64,000 nucleotides of DNA, from assembly GCF_026626705.1 (NCBI RefSeq), contig NZ_JAPNKC010000001.1, forward strand, positions 7,148,001 to 7,212,000. The letters are read 5' to 3'. Below, piece after piece: positions 9,363 through 17,682 of this stretch (the stretch's first letter is position 1; each line of letters begins with the position of its first letter). This DNA is from Pyxidicoccus sp. MSG2 (GTDB lineage: Bacteria; Myxococcota; Myxococcia; Myxococcales; Myxococcaceae). The translations under genes were made by a program, and so were the position numbers. Below the pieces are notes generated by a model. It did not search any database and was not told the DNA's origin. It saw only the letters and a program-made list of their open reading frames with translations.

Positions 9363-10335
9363 GGGCGCGGGTCCTCGGGTCCAACCAGAGGCAGAGCAGG
9401 TCCACGGCGAAGTTGGCGGCCAGCACCGCCAGGGTGATGACCAGGAAGAGCCCCTGCATCAGCGGGTAGTCCTGGTTGCGCACCGCGAGGATGAGCAGGT
9501 ACCCGGTGCCCGGATACGAGAAGACGATTTCCGTCAGCAGCGAGCCGCTCAGCACGAAGCCCAGCGCCATGCCGAAGCCGGTGACGTTGGGCAGCAGCGC
9601 GTTGCGCGCGGCGTAGCGCAGCATCACCTGCCTGGGCGGCAGCCCCTTCGCGTGCGCCAGCCGCAGGGTGTCCGTGCCCAGCGTGGCCACCATGGTGTTG
9701 CGCATGCTCAGCATCCACCCGCCCAGCGTGGCCACCACGATGGAGGCCGCCGGCAGCACCGCGTGCCGCGCCACGTCCGCCGCGAAGGCGAACGAAAGCC
9801 CCGGCTCCATGTCGTGCGAGTACGCGTGGCGCAGCGGGAACCACCCCAGCCCGAAGCCGAAGAGGTACAGCGCCAGCATGGCCAGCCAGAAGTAGGGGAA
9901 CGCACCCAGGAAGGCGAGCGCGGGTGCCACCACCGAGTCCAGCCACCCGCCCCGGTTCCACGCGGCCAGCACGCCGAGGAACGAGCCCAGCACGAAGCTG
10001 AAGATGACCGCGCACCCGGCCAGCCCCAGCGTCCACACCAGCCCGGTGCCGATGACCTCGGACACGTGCGACGGGTAGTAGGCGTAGGACAGGCCCAGGT
10101 CACCGGTGAGCAGGTGCCGCAGGTAGGTGAAGTACTGCACGTGCATCGGCGCGTCGGTGAAGCCGAAGGCGGCGCGCAGCGCGTCCATGGCCTCGGGCTG
10201 GATGCGGCCCTCGAAGCGCGCGAACATGGCCGTCGCCGGGTCCCCGGGCGCGAGCCGGGGGATGACGAAGTTGAGCGTGAGCGAGGCCCACGCCGCGAGC
10301 AGGTAGAAGCCGAGCCGCCGGAAGACGTAGCGCAT
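9355..10335 (-). CDS. OppB/DppB-like ABC transporter permease
   Basis: This 326-residue membrane protein starts MRYVFRRLGFYLLAAWASLTL, the typical N-terminus of the OppB/DppB family, followed by the conserved segment RLAPGDP. About six hydrophobic segments are visible, and the EAA-like region runs through AKGLPPRQVMLRYAARNALLP. The ATG at 10335 lies two bases after the stop of the solute-binding gene and is the natural start; longer in-frame starts would run into that gene. It overlaps the fused permease/ATPase by eight bases. It forms half of the membrane pore for oligosaccharide import. Confidence 0.93.
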   Translation of the reverse strand: MRYVFRRLGFYLLAAWASLTLNFVIPRLAPGDPATAMFARFEGRIQPEAMDALRAAFGFTDAPMHVQYFTYLRHLLTGDLGLSYAYYPSHVSEVIGTGLVWTLGLAGCAVIFSFVLGSFLGVLAAWNRGGWLDSVVAPALAFLGAFPYFWLAMLALYLFGFGLGWFPLRHAYSHDMEPGLSFAFAADVARHAVLPAASIVVATLGGWMLSMRNTMVATLGTDTLRLAHAKGLPPRQVMLRYAARNALLPNVTGFGMALGFVLSGSLLTEIVFSYPGTGYLLILAVRNQDYPLMQGLFLVITLAVLAANFAVDLLCLWLDPRTRAHA

Positions 10336-10337
10336 CG

Positions 10338-11978
10338 TCAGGGCTCCCTCGGGGCGAGCGACGTCAGCACCAGCAGACTGTCGGGCTCGGCGTGGGGGGA
10401 CAGGCGCGCGTAGGGGCGCGCCTGACTGGGCCACCCGGTGAAGCGGCGCGAGTTGGACTCGCCCCAGGACGGGTTGGGGAAGAGGGGAATGGCGGGCGCC
10501 GTCTCGGAGAAGCGCCGCTGCACCGCGGCCATCAGCGCCTTCTGCTCGTCCACGGACGTCTCCGTCTCGAAGCGCGTGAGCAGCGCGTCCGCCTCCGCGT
10601 CTCCGAAGCGGTGCCAGTTGGCCGCGGCCACTTCACCCACCGGGCGCACCGTGCGCGGCGACAGGAGCCACTTGTAGAAGATGTACGGCGTGGGCCCGTC
10701 CAGCGACCAGGAGATGGCGAGCTGGAACTCGCCCTTCTGCAGGCGCGCGTACCAGGCGCCGAACTCGTACGTCTTGAGGTGTGCCTGCAGGCCGAGCTTG
10801 CGGAGGTCACGGGCCAGCACCTGCCCGGCGCGCACCCAGTCGGACCAGCCGCCCACCACCTCGATTTCGAGCTCCAGCGGCTGCCCGTCCGCCATCCGAC
10901 GCACGCCGTCCGGCCCCTTCTTCAGGCCCGCCTCGTCCAGCAGCGCGTTGGCCGCCGCCTCGTCGTGGTGCACCCACGCGCCCTTCGCGGCCTCCGCGTC
11001 GCGCCAGCCCGTGTACGAGTCATTGAGGGCCGTGGCGTCCGCCGGGCGCGTGTACCCATACATGGCGATGTCCACCAGCCGCTCGCGGTCCAGCGCCATG
11101 CTCAGCGCCTTGCGCACGCGCACGTCGTCCAGCGGGGGGCGCGTGGTGTTGGGGTAGAGGAAGACGGTGCTGCCGAAGAGGGGGAACCAGCGCCCGTGGT
11201 GCTCCGGGTCCTTCGACACGAAGGTGCGGTCCACGGCGGGCACGAAGTTGCCGGCCCAGTCCACCTCGCCCTCCACCAGCGCCAGGTTGGCCTGGTCATT
11301 GGTGGGGAAGGCGAGGAAGCGCAGCGCGTCCACCGCGGGCCGGCCGGGCTGCCAGTAGTGCGGGTTGCGGCCCAGCTCGTACACCTGGTTGCGGAAGACG
11401 CGCACCTGGGTGAAGGGCCCCGTGGCCACCGGGTCCGGGTTGGTGAAGGTCACCGGGTCCGCCACGTGCTCCCAGATGTGGCGCGGCACCAGCGGCTGGT
11501 GCGCCAGCTCCGTGAAGCCGGGGATGTAGACGCGCGAGAAGTGGAAGGCCACCGTCTGCGGCCCCTCCGCGCTCACCTCGGAGAGGAAGCGCCACGCGCC
11601 GCCCGTGTCCAGGGCGGGGTGCTGCTTGAGGAGCTGGAAGGTGTAGGCCACGTCCTCCGCGGAGAAGGGGCGGCCGTCGGACCACTGGACGCCCTCGCGC
11701 AGCGTGAAGCGCAGCGTCTTGCGGTCCTCGGACCAGGCATGCGCGGTAGCGAGCCACGGGTGCCACTGCCCGGTGGAGGGGGTGAACACCTCCATGCATT
11801 CATAGACACCGGCCCGCGTGGGCCAGCGCGCATTGGCTCCGGTGAACAGCGGGTTGAAGTTGCGCACCCAGGCGCTCTGCATCTCCACGGAGACGAACAG
11901 CACGCCCGGAGCGCGCGGGCGCGGCTCCGACGAGCAGGCCACCAGGAGGGCGGTGAGCACCCAGAGCGCACGCCTCAT
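10338..11978 (-). CDS. Family-5 solute-binding lipoprotein of the Opp-type importer
   Basis: This 546-residue protein opens with the lipoprotein signal MRRALWVLTALLVACSS and then follows the SBP family-5 (OppA/DppA-like) plan. It includes a W-S-D-G-x-P-F-x-A-x-D-V motif (WSDGRPFSAEDVAYTF), Y-E-L-G-R-N-P-H-Y-W, and DVRVRKALSMALDR. It would capture oligosaccharides at the outer face of the inner membrane and hand them to the permeases encoded next. The ATG at 11978 overlaps the GH16 stop by four bases. The peptide-binding family has many sugar binders, and the flanking GH16 and GH1 genes argue for beta-glucan oligosaccharides. Confidence 0.93.
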   Translation of the reverse strand: MRRALWVLTALLVACSSEPRPRAPGVLFVSVEMQSAWVRNFNPLFTGANARWPTRAGVYECMEVFTPSTGQWHPWLATAHAWSEDRKTLRFTLREGVQWSDGRPFSAEDVAYTFQLLKQHPALDTGGAWRFLSEVSAEGPQTVAFHFSRVYIPGFTELAHQPLVPRHIWEHVADPVTFTNPDPVATGPFTQVRVFRNQVYELGRNPHYWQPGRPAVDALRFLAFPTNDQANLALVEGEVDWAGNFVPAVDRTFVSKDPEHHGRWFPLFGSTVFLYPNTTRPPLDDVRVRKALSMALDRERLVDIAMYGYTRPADATALNDSYTGWRDAEAAKGAWVHHDEAAANALLDEAGLKKGPDGVRRMADGQPLELEIEVVGGWSDWVRAGQVLARDLRKLGLQAHLKTYEFGAWYARLQKGEFQLAISWSLDGPTPYIFYKWLLSPRTVRPVGEVAAANWHRFGDAEADALLTRFETETSVDEQKALMAAVQRRFSETAPAIPLFPNPSWGESNSRRFTGWPSQARPYARLSPHAEPDSLLVLTSLAPREP

Positions 11979-12835
11979 GTGCCCCTCTCGTAGACGCGGA
12001 CGTAGTCCACCTTCATCTGCTGGGGGAACACGGTGGTGCGGTCCGGCGGCCCCACGAAGTTCCCGCCCACCGCGACGTTGAGGATGATGAAGTGCGGATG
12101 GTCGAAGACCCACTTCTTCCCGGCGGGCAGCTTCGCGGGCGTCGCCTCGAAGAACGTCACCCCGTCGAGCTGCCAGCGGATGCGGTCCGGGTCCCACTCG
12201 ACGGCGTAGACGTGGAAGGCCTCGTTGAGCTTCCCGCCGCTGGAGACATACTCGGCGCCCAGGTTGTTTCCACCGGAGTAGCCCGGGCCGTGGATCGAGC
12301 CGCGGATGATGGCCGGCAGCTGGCCCCGGTACTCCATGATGTCGAGCTCACCGCAGTCCGGCCAGCCCACCTGGCCGACGTCGGCGCCCAGCAGCCAGAA
12401 GGCCGGCCAGATGCCGCGCCCCACCGGCAGCTGGATGCGCGCCTCGAAGCGGCCATAGGCCCGTGAGAAGCGCCCGCTCGAGTTGATGCGCGCGGACGTG
12501 TAGTCCTTGCCCTCGTACCGCTCCTTGCGCGCGGTGATGACCAGGTTGCCGGTGCCGTCGAGCGAGGCATTCTCCGGTCGCGCCGTGTCGAACTCGAGCT
12601 GCTCATTGCCCCAGCCGCCTCCTCCCACGTCGTGCACCCAGCGCTCGGAGGAGGGCGGGGTTCCCGCCTGTCCATCGAACTCGTCCTGCCACACCAGCTT
12701 CCATTCCGTGCCGGGCTGCTGGGTGGTGTCGGGCGGCGGCGCCTCGGGCTTGTCGTTGCGAGGGCTCGCCGGGTCACACGCGAGGACTCCCAGGCCCAGT
12801 ACCGCGAGCCAGGGGAGGAGACGGAGAGAGGTCAT
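11975..12835 (-). CDS. GH16 endo-beta-glucanase lipoprotein (laminarinase type)
   Basis: This 286-residue protein has a lipobox (VLAC, Cys20), a short Pro/Thr linker and a complete GH16 domain. The catalytic signature GELDIMEY gives nucleophile Glu163 and acid/base Glu168. WQDEFDG near 49-55 and WVFDHPHFIILNVAVGG near the end are family hallmarks. The beta-bulge form E-x-D-x-x-E is that of laminarinases (endo-1,3- or 1,3(4)-beta-glucanases). Anchored on the outside, it would cut polymer into oligosaccharides for the importer. The start at 12835 overlaps the regulator stop by four bases. Confidence 0.95.
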   Translation of the reverse strand: MTSLRLLPWLAVLGLGVLACDPASPRNDKPEAPPPDTTQQPGTEWKLVWQDEFDGQAGTPPSSERWVHDVGGGGWGNEQLEFDTARPENASLDGTGNLVITARKERYEGKDYTSARINSSGRFSRAYGRFEARIQLPVGRGIWPAFWLLGADVGQVGWPDCGELDIMEYRGQLPAIIRGSIHGPGYSGGNNLGAEYVSSGGKLNEAFHVYAVEWDPDRIRWQLDGVTFFEATPAKLPAGKKWVFDHPHFIILNVAVGGNFVGPPDRTTVFPQQMKVDYVRVYERGT

Positions 12836-14058
12836 GCCGTTTTTCCTACGTGTTGAATTGGAAAGAGAGAGCGGTTGCGCAGCGCCGCCTGGAGGACGAG
12901 GGTGGCCGCGCCCACCGCGATGGCGCGGTCTCCCAGCGCGGAGGTGACGATGCGCGTCTCCGCCATGGAGGTGGACAGCGCCCGCTTGCGCACCGACGCG
13001 CGAAGAGGGTCCAACAGGAGGTCTCCCACCGAGGAGATTTCTCCGCCCAGCACGACGATGGCCGGGTTGAGCAGGTTGAGCAGACCCGCCACCGCGATGC
13101 CCAGGTAGTGCCCCAGGCTGTCGATGACCTGCCGCGCGGCCGGCTCGCCCGCGCGGGCGCCCTCCACCAATTCCTTCACGCTGGGCGAGCGGCGGCTCTT
13201 GGTGCCCATCAGCTCCCGCGCGCGCTCCACCAGCGCCCCGGTGCCGATGAGGGTGACGAGGCACCCGCGCAGACCGCAGACACACTGCGGGCCGGACGAG
13301 TCCACGGCGATGTGGCCAATCTCACCGGCGGTGCCGCCCGAGCCACGGTAGACGTCCCCGTGGATGATGAAGCCCGAGCCGATGCCGGTCGCCAGCTTGA
13401 TGTACGTCAGGTCCTCGCCGCCGATGCCCGCGCCCCAGTAGCACTCCGACAGCGCACCCAGGTTCGCGTCGTTGTCCACGAACACCGGCATGCCGAACGC
13501 GGACTTGAGCCAGTCCTGCACGTCGTAGTCCTTCCACGCGGGCACGATGAGCGGCGACAGCCGGCCCGGGGCGGACGGGTGGACGGGGCTCGGGACGGCC
13601 ACGCCCATGCCCACCACCGAGCGACGCGGCACGCGCTCCGCCTCCAGGCACTCGTGCACCAGTTCCTTCACCTTCTGGAGAGTGCCCTTCGGGTCGTCGC
13701 GCACCGCCTGGGCGGCATGCCGCTGCACGCGCACGCGCCCGCGCAGGTCCGTGAGGATGACCGTCACGTGGGTGGCGCCCATCTCCACGCCGAGGATGCT
13801 GTACGCGTCGTCGCAGAAGCCGATGAGGGTGGGGCGGCGGCCGCCGCGGGACACGCCGGCGCCAATGCTGCGCACCAGCCCGGAGTGCTCCAGGTCCGCG
13901 ACGATGGCCGACACGGTCGACGGGCTCAGCTCCGTCCGCCGGGCAATCTCCGCCCGGGAGATCTGCCGCTCCCGCCAGATCATGTTGAGCAGCAGGCTGC
14001 TGTTCTGCGCGCGCATGCCCGCCGCGTCGACCGTCGTCTCCACCGTTCCCATCCTCAT
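12832..14058 (-). CDS. ROK-family transcriptional regulator
   Basis: From ATG 14058 the protein has 408 residues. It has an N-terminal winged helix-turn-helix (ISRAEIARRTELSPSTVSAI at about 33-52) followed by a ROK fold with DNDANLGALSE near 195-205 and the zinc motif C-x-C-G-x-x-G-C (CVCGLRGC) near 259-266. ROK repressors sense sugars; this one is the first gene of the operon it presumably controls. ATG 14058 is preferred because TAGGGG lies six bases upstream; ATG 14076 is a possible longer start. Whether it binds glucose or an oligosaccharide cannot be read from sequence. Confidence 0.9.
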   Translation of the reverse strand: MRMGTVETTVDAAGMRAQNSSLLLNMIWRERQISRAEIARRTELSPSTVSAIVADLEHSGLVRSIGAGVSRGGRRPTLIGFCDDAYSILGVEMGATHVTVILTDLRGRVRVQRHAAQAVRDDPKGTLQKVKELVHECLEAERVPRRSVVGMGVAVPSPVHPSAPGRLSPLIVPAWKDYDVQDWLKSAFGMPVFVDNDANLGALSECYWGAGIGGEDLTYIKLATGIGSGFIIHGDVYRGSGGTAGEIGHIAVDSSGPQCVCGLRGCLVTLIGTGALVERARELMGTKSRRSPSVKELVEGARAGEPAARQVIDSLGHYLGIAVAGLLNLLNPAIVVLGGEISSVGDLLLDPLRASVRKRALSTSMAETRIVTSALGDRAIAVGAATLVLQAALRNRSLFPIQHVGKTA

Positions 14059-14103
14059 CGTGCCCCTACGCTCCATTCCGCCGCGGGGAAGGTGCGGTGG
14101 GTG

Positions 14104-14301
14104 TCAACGCCACTGGATGTCGTCTGACACCCAGCCGAAGCCACCCACCTCCCTCCGATATCGGACGCGGCTGCCGCCGATTGTGTACTGCTTCGGCGCC
14201 GCCGTGAGCGCGACGTCCTTCGATTCCAGGCCCCGGCCGACCGCGGTGGCGCCCAGGCCCGCCACCGTCCACGTCGACGCGAAACGCTTGTGCCGCTGCA
14301 T
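14104..14301 (-). CDS. Small hypothetical protein upstream of the glucan operon
   Basis: This is a 65-residue frame starting at ATG 14301, preceded by GGAGGGACG, a near-ideal ribosome binding site about five bases away. The protein is basic at the N-terminus (MQRHKRFASTW) and ends GFGWVSDDIQWR. It has no signal peptide or membrane segment and I recognise no family. It ends about 45 bases before the ROK gene on the same strand and may be the true first gene of that transcript. A longer frame from 14358 is less likely because it lacks a good site. Coding status rests mainly on the ribosome binding site. Confidence 0.5.
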   Translation of the reverse strand: MQRHKRFASTWTVAGLGATAVGRGLESKDVALTAAPKQYTIGGSRVRYRREVGGFGWVSDDIQWR

Positions 14302-14652
14302 CGTCCCTCCGCTGCTGGGTGACTTTGTACGTACGACGAAGAAATGCAGTGAAGCCAAGAATCGTCGTCTGCGCTGCGCGCCGCGTTACCCATGCTGCGC
14401 TGCGTCGGAGAAGAGTTCCCTCCGTCGCGCGCCCGCTCGGGCCGCCTGCGCCTCCGGGTCCCCGCGCCCATCCCGCCGCGAACGCATCCAAGTTCGTTCG
14501 AGTGGTGAAGAAAGTATCAGCGTCCTCGGCGCGATTGCAAGCGGGGGGGCCCGGCGACGTGACGTGGGGGGTGGGGGGCCGGGGTGGGCCTGGGCCGGGC
14601 GCGGGCCGGGAAGTAGGCTTGGCGGCAGGCGTGGGCTCGGAGGCACACCGGC
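14302..14652. other. Divergent intergenic region
   Basis: These 350 bases separate the leftward glucan operon from a rightward small gene and should hold both promoters. The only clear element is a self-complementary GTACGTAC at 14327-14334. The stretch 14490-14530 is locally richer in A and T. I cannot name a promoter with confidence. No gene was seen here. Confidence 0.4.
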
Positions 14653-14967
14653 ATGGCACAGGACCTGAACTCGCTGCTCCAGTCGCTGCAGGAACTGACG
14701 CGGGCGGCGAAGGAGGGCCGGCTCTCACGCGCGGAGCTGGAGGTGGAGGTGCGCAAGGTGACGCTGGCGTTGCAGGAGGTGCTCACGCGGCTGGGCGGTC
14801 AGCTCCAGGCCACGGCCTCGCCGGGGACGGCGTCGCTGGTGGAGGTGTTCCGCTCGCAGCTGGCGACGGTGCTCCAGCAGAACGGCGTGGAGATGGAGCA
14901 GACCGACGAGATGAAGAAGCTCAGCGAGGAGCTGGAGCGCCTCAAGCGGGGCTTCATCCGGAGCTGA
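14653..14967 (+). CDS. Small coiled-coil-like hypothetical protein
   Basis: This 104-residue protein is highly charged and helical, with heptad-like Leu spacing at the N-terminus (LNSLLQSLQELTRAAKEG) and at the C-terminus (MKKLSEELERLKRGF). A Thr/Ser/Gly patch separates the two helices, which suggests an alpha-hairpin or oligomerization module. There is no signal peptide or membrane segment, so it should be cytoplasmic. ATG 14653 follows GGAGGCACACCGGC. A strong hairpin follows the stop. I do not recognise the family; its function is unknown. Confidence 0.75.
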   Translation: MAQDLNSLLQSLQELTRAAKEGRLSRAELEVEVRKVTLALQEVLTRLGGQLQATASPGTASLVEVFRSQLATVLQQNGVEMEQTDEMKKLSEELERLKRGFIRS

Positions 14968-15000
14968 CCCGAGGCCCGAAACGGCCCCGGAACGCACGAC

Positions 15001-15030
15001 GGCCCGCCAACCCCAGGAGGGTGGCGGGCC
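15001..15030. terminator. Convergent hairpin terminator
   Basis: A 9-bp stem, GGCCCGCCA and TGGCGGGCC, has a 12-base loop and lies between two convergent genes (stops at 14967 and 15055). It can serve both strands. There is no clear T-run. Confidence 0.7.
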
Positions 15031-15054
15031 GCCTCACTTCAGGAAGGTGGAAGC

Positions 15055-15672
15055 TCAGGCCGCGGCGGCGGGAGCCGCGCCACCGGTGGCACCGCCCACG
15101 GGCGCGGCGCCCTGGCTGCCCATGGACTGCAGGAGCTGGCCAATCATCTGCACCATCTGCTGGAGCGTCTTGAGCAGCTTCTTGATGGGGTCCTTCTCGT
15201 CCTCGTCCTCGGCGATGCCACCCGCGCCCTCGGCGCCACCGGCCTGCTGCGCGCCCTCGGCACCGCCAGGCTGCTGCGCACCACCGGCCTGCTGGGCGCC
15301 GCCGGGCTGCTGGGCGCCACCGGCCTGCTGCGCGCCCTCGGGGCCGCCGGCCTGCTCCGCCTCGCCGCCCTTCTCGCCGGCCAGCGTCTTGAGCGCGTTC
15401 ACCAGCTGCTCGAGGGTTTCGAGGATCTTCTGGAGCGCCTCCTGCGGGTTGGCCTTCTCGGCCGCGCCGGCCTTCTCCGCCTTGCCCTTGCCGGACACAC
15501 CCTCGAACGCGCTCTCACCCAGCAGCGAGCGGAGGATGGGGTTCTGGCTGAGCGCCTTCAGCGCCGTCTGCGCCGTCTCCATGCCCGGAATCTTTCCGGC
15601 CTCGGGCGTGGAGCCGATGGAACGGAAGGAAGCCAGGGAAGGACCCGCGGACAGCTTGGAGATGCCGCTCAT
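15055..15672 (-). CDS. Low-complexity Ala/Gly/Gln-repeat protein
   Basis: From ATG 15672 (MSGISKLSAGPSL) the protein has 205 residues. The first third has short helices including NPILRSLLG. The next part is a helix, PQEALQKILETLEQLVNALKTL. Then come tandem six-residue repeats of AQQAGG/AQQPGG type, an acidic stretch DEDEKDPIKK, another amphipathic helix LKTLQQMVQMIGQLLQSM, and a Gly/Ala tail. There is no signal peptide. The two amphipathic helices joined by a flexible repeat look like a self-assembling or secreted structural protein, but I recognise no family. Confidence 0.75.
   Translation of the reverse strand: MSGISKLSAGPSLASFRSIGSTPEAGKIPGMETAQTALKALSQNPILRSLLGESAFEGVSGKGKAEKAGAAEKANPQEALQKILETLEQLVNALKTLAGEKGGEAEQAGGPEGAQQAGGAQQPGGAQQAGGAQQPGGAEGAQQAGGAEGAGGIAEDEDEKDPIKKLLKTLQQMVQMIGQLLQSMGSQGAAPVGGATGGAAPAAAA
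15217..15365 (-). repeat. 18-bp tandem coding repeat
   Basis: The Gly/Gln segment of the neighbouring protein is encoded by degenerate 18-bp units (six residues, AQQAGG or AQQPGG, interrupted by EGAQQ/AEGA variants). Such tracts change copy number by slippage, so length differences between strains are expected. Confidence 0.7.
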
Positions 15673-15849
15673 GGTTATGCTCCGGGCGAAGAGAGGAGGT
15701 GGTTGGGTAGGGGCTGAAATCCAACCCCTGCAACCATTGTCGTACATGAGGGTTTTTGGTTGCTTATCACCTACATTTCCCTGCTCATCGTCCGGAAACC
15801 CTGGAGTGACAGGGGTTTAGCACTACTGGGTCAGGAGCCCGAGACGTGA

Positions 15850-17316
15850 ACGGTCCATGCCCAGCTGGAATGCGGGGTACTGGCCCATGGCTTCGCCCGG
15901 GTGCGCTGCGAGGGGTGCAAGGACGAGTTGCTGGTGGCCTTCAGCTGCAAGGGGCGGGGCCTGTGCCCCTCCTGCAACGCCAGGCGGGCGCACGTGACGG
16001 CGGCGCATCTTGTGGAGCGGGTGCTGCCTCATGCGCCCTACCGGCAGTGGACGCTCTCCTTCCCCTTCCGGGTGCGGTGGGTGCTGGCGAGGGACGCCCG
16101 CCTCTTCTCCGCGGTGCTGTCCATCTTCCTTCGGGCGCTGGCTGCCCTGCAGCGCAGGCGGGCGAGGAGGCTTGGGGTGAGGGGGGCGCAGGCGGGCGCC
16201 GTCACCTTCCTGCAGCGCTTCAGCAGCGCCCTGGCCCTCAACCCGCACCTCCACTCGGTGGTGCCCGACGGCGTCTGGGGGGAGGAGGGGGAGGGGGCGC
16301 GCTTCGTGCCGCTGCCTCCCCCCACGCAAGAGGCGGTGGAGCGGCTGGTGGCGGTGGTGCGCCACCGAGTGCTGCGGCTGCTGGAGAGGCGGGGCGTGCT
16401 GCCGGCGGAGGGGCCCGAGAACGCCCGCGAGGCCCTGCAGGCCGCCAGCCTGCAGCAGCTGCCGTGGGCCAAGGTGGAGGTGCGAGCGCCGCCGAGGAGT
16501 CGCCCTCGCTGCGCGCAACTGGAGGGCTTCTCCCTGCACGCCAACACCCACCTGCATGCCAATGACAGGGAGGGGCTGGAGAGGCTGTGTCGCTACGGGG
16601 CGAGAGGGGCCCTGGCGCTGGAGAGGCTGACGAGGCTGGAGGATGGGCGCCTCTGCTACCGCATGAAGCGGCCGCTGCCGGACGGCACCAGGCACCTGGT
16701 GCTGCCGGTGGACGCCTTCCTGCGGCGGCTGGCCGCGCTGGTACCTCCGCCCGGCAGCAACCTTGTCCGCTTCCACGGCCTCTTTGCGCCGGGCGCGGCG
16801 CTGCGGCCCCGGGTGGTGCCCAGGTCCGAGGCGCCAGCGCCAATTTCAGCTGAGGCCCCTGCTGGCGCTGCGCAGGTGAGGAGCAAGCAGCGCGCTGCGC
16901 GGTTGGACCAGGCGACGCTGCTGAAGCGCAGTTTCGACTTCGACGTCTTCACCTGTCCTGGCTGCGGCGGGCGCCGGAGGGGAGTGGCGGTGCTGAAAGG
17001 CCCCGGCGTCAAGGAGGTGTTGAGGCACCTGGGGTGGCCCACCGTCCCCTTGCCCCTGGCAATTGCACGAGGCTTTGCCCCAAGGGGAGTGGCTGCACTG
17101 AAGGGCAGAGGCCCCCGACACCTCGGTCTCACCGGCACCGGCTGGGCCACAGAGGCCGCCCGACAGGCAAGGAGTGCGCGCGCAGGCAGGCGGCGGGGGG
17201 CCGCGCACCCCTGGAGGGCCACGGCCCGCCAGCGTCCGAGGGGGGCGCACAGCGGGGCTTCCGGACGCCGAGGTGAAAGTGGCCGCCAATTCCGCCTATA
17301 CGTCATGGGAGGTTGA
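15850..17316 (+). pseudogene. IS91-family transposase, 5'-truncated
   Basis: The frame reads like an IS91-type transposase from GVLAHGFARVRCEGC, the N-terminal zinc finger (C-x-x-C, then FSCKGRGLCPSC), through RQWTLSFPFRVRW and the segment ALNPHLHSVVPDG to the late zinc finger TCPGCGGRRR and HLGWPT. An in-frame TGA at 15847 and loss of similarity before it show that the first few dozen residues are missing. After about 17065 the frame drifts into sequence unlike the family before its stop at 17316. The remnant is therefore probably inactive. It marks the left edge of the restriction-modification island and contains the left copy of a 100-bp direct repeat. Confidence 0.85.
16849..16948 (+). 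repeat. Left copy of 100-bp direct repeat flanking the R-M cluster
   Basis: These 100 bases inside the IS91 transposase remnant recur at 25480-25579 with only three mismatches and no gaps. They encode the segment around AGAAQVRSKQRAARLD. The two copies are about 8.6 kb apart in the same orientation and bracket the type I restriction-modification genes. Confidence 0.95.
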
Positions 17317-17446
17317 CCGCAGCGTGTGCCCTACCGTCCTGCCTCTCGCCCCTGGGCTCCTCCTTCGGGAGAAACCGGGTACGGAGGACGAGCATCGTGG
17401 TCACCACCCGAATCTTGAGTAATGAATCTACACGGGAATAACCGGC

Positions 17447-17474
17447 TTGACGTGCGCGCAGTAATGGCTACACT
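17447..17474 (+). promoter_or_regulatory. Sigma-70-like promoter ahead of the R-M cluster
   Basis: TTGACG (17447-17452) and TACACT (17469-17474) are separated by 16 bases, close to the housekeeping consensus. The site lies about 210 bases before the GIY-YIG-like gene in an A+T-richer stretch, and is the best promoter candidate for the island genes. Confidence 0.5.
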
Positions 17475-17531
17475 GGCTAAGTAGTCGAGAGAGCACTGGC
17501 CCGCCAGAATGGTGGGATCCGGGAAAAAGGA

Positions 17532-17561
17532 AGCCCAGTACCCCTGCCAGGGTACTGGGCT
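17532..17561 (-). terminator. Perfect 12-bp hairpin in the R-M leader
   Basis: AGCCCAGTACCC and GGGTACTGGGCT pair perfectly around a 6-base loop. On the minus strand it is followed by TTCCTTTTT, the form of an intrinsic terminator, which would stop transcripts coming from the right. On the plus strand it lies in the leader of the restriction-modification genes, where it could protect the RNA end. Bases 17317-17682 hold no other gene. Confidence 0.6.
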
Positions 17562-17682
17562 CTGGCTCTCTCAACCGGCCGCGACGTGAACCGATAGCCG
17601 GGCGAACAAGCCGCGTTGCAGCGACAAAGTAATTCGTCCGGTCTGGTCAGTCCAGTCGCGTCCTCTGTTGTCCGAGGCGCAG

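Noticed and set aside
14077..14103. Longer start of the ROK regulator at 14076
   Set aside because: Possible, but the ATG at 14058 has the better spaced TAGGGG; left as an alternative.
15217..15365. CRISPR-like tandem repeats
   Set aside because: Units are 18 bp with no spacers and lie in frame inside a coding region encoding AQQAGG repeats.
15823..16776. Minus-strand frame opposite the IS91 transposase
   Set aside because: Composition-driven shadow; Gln/Arg/Pro/His-rich product without motifs.
17532..17561. tRNA or attachment site suspected from the strong hairpin near the island edge
   Set aside because: No cloverleaf, no CCA end or T-loop motif, and no second copy at the other edge.
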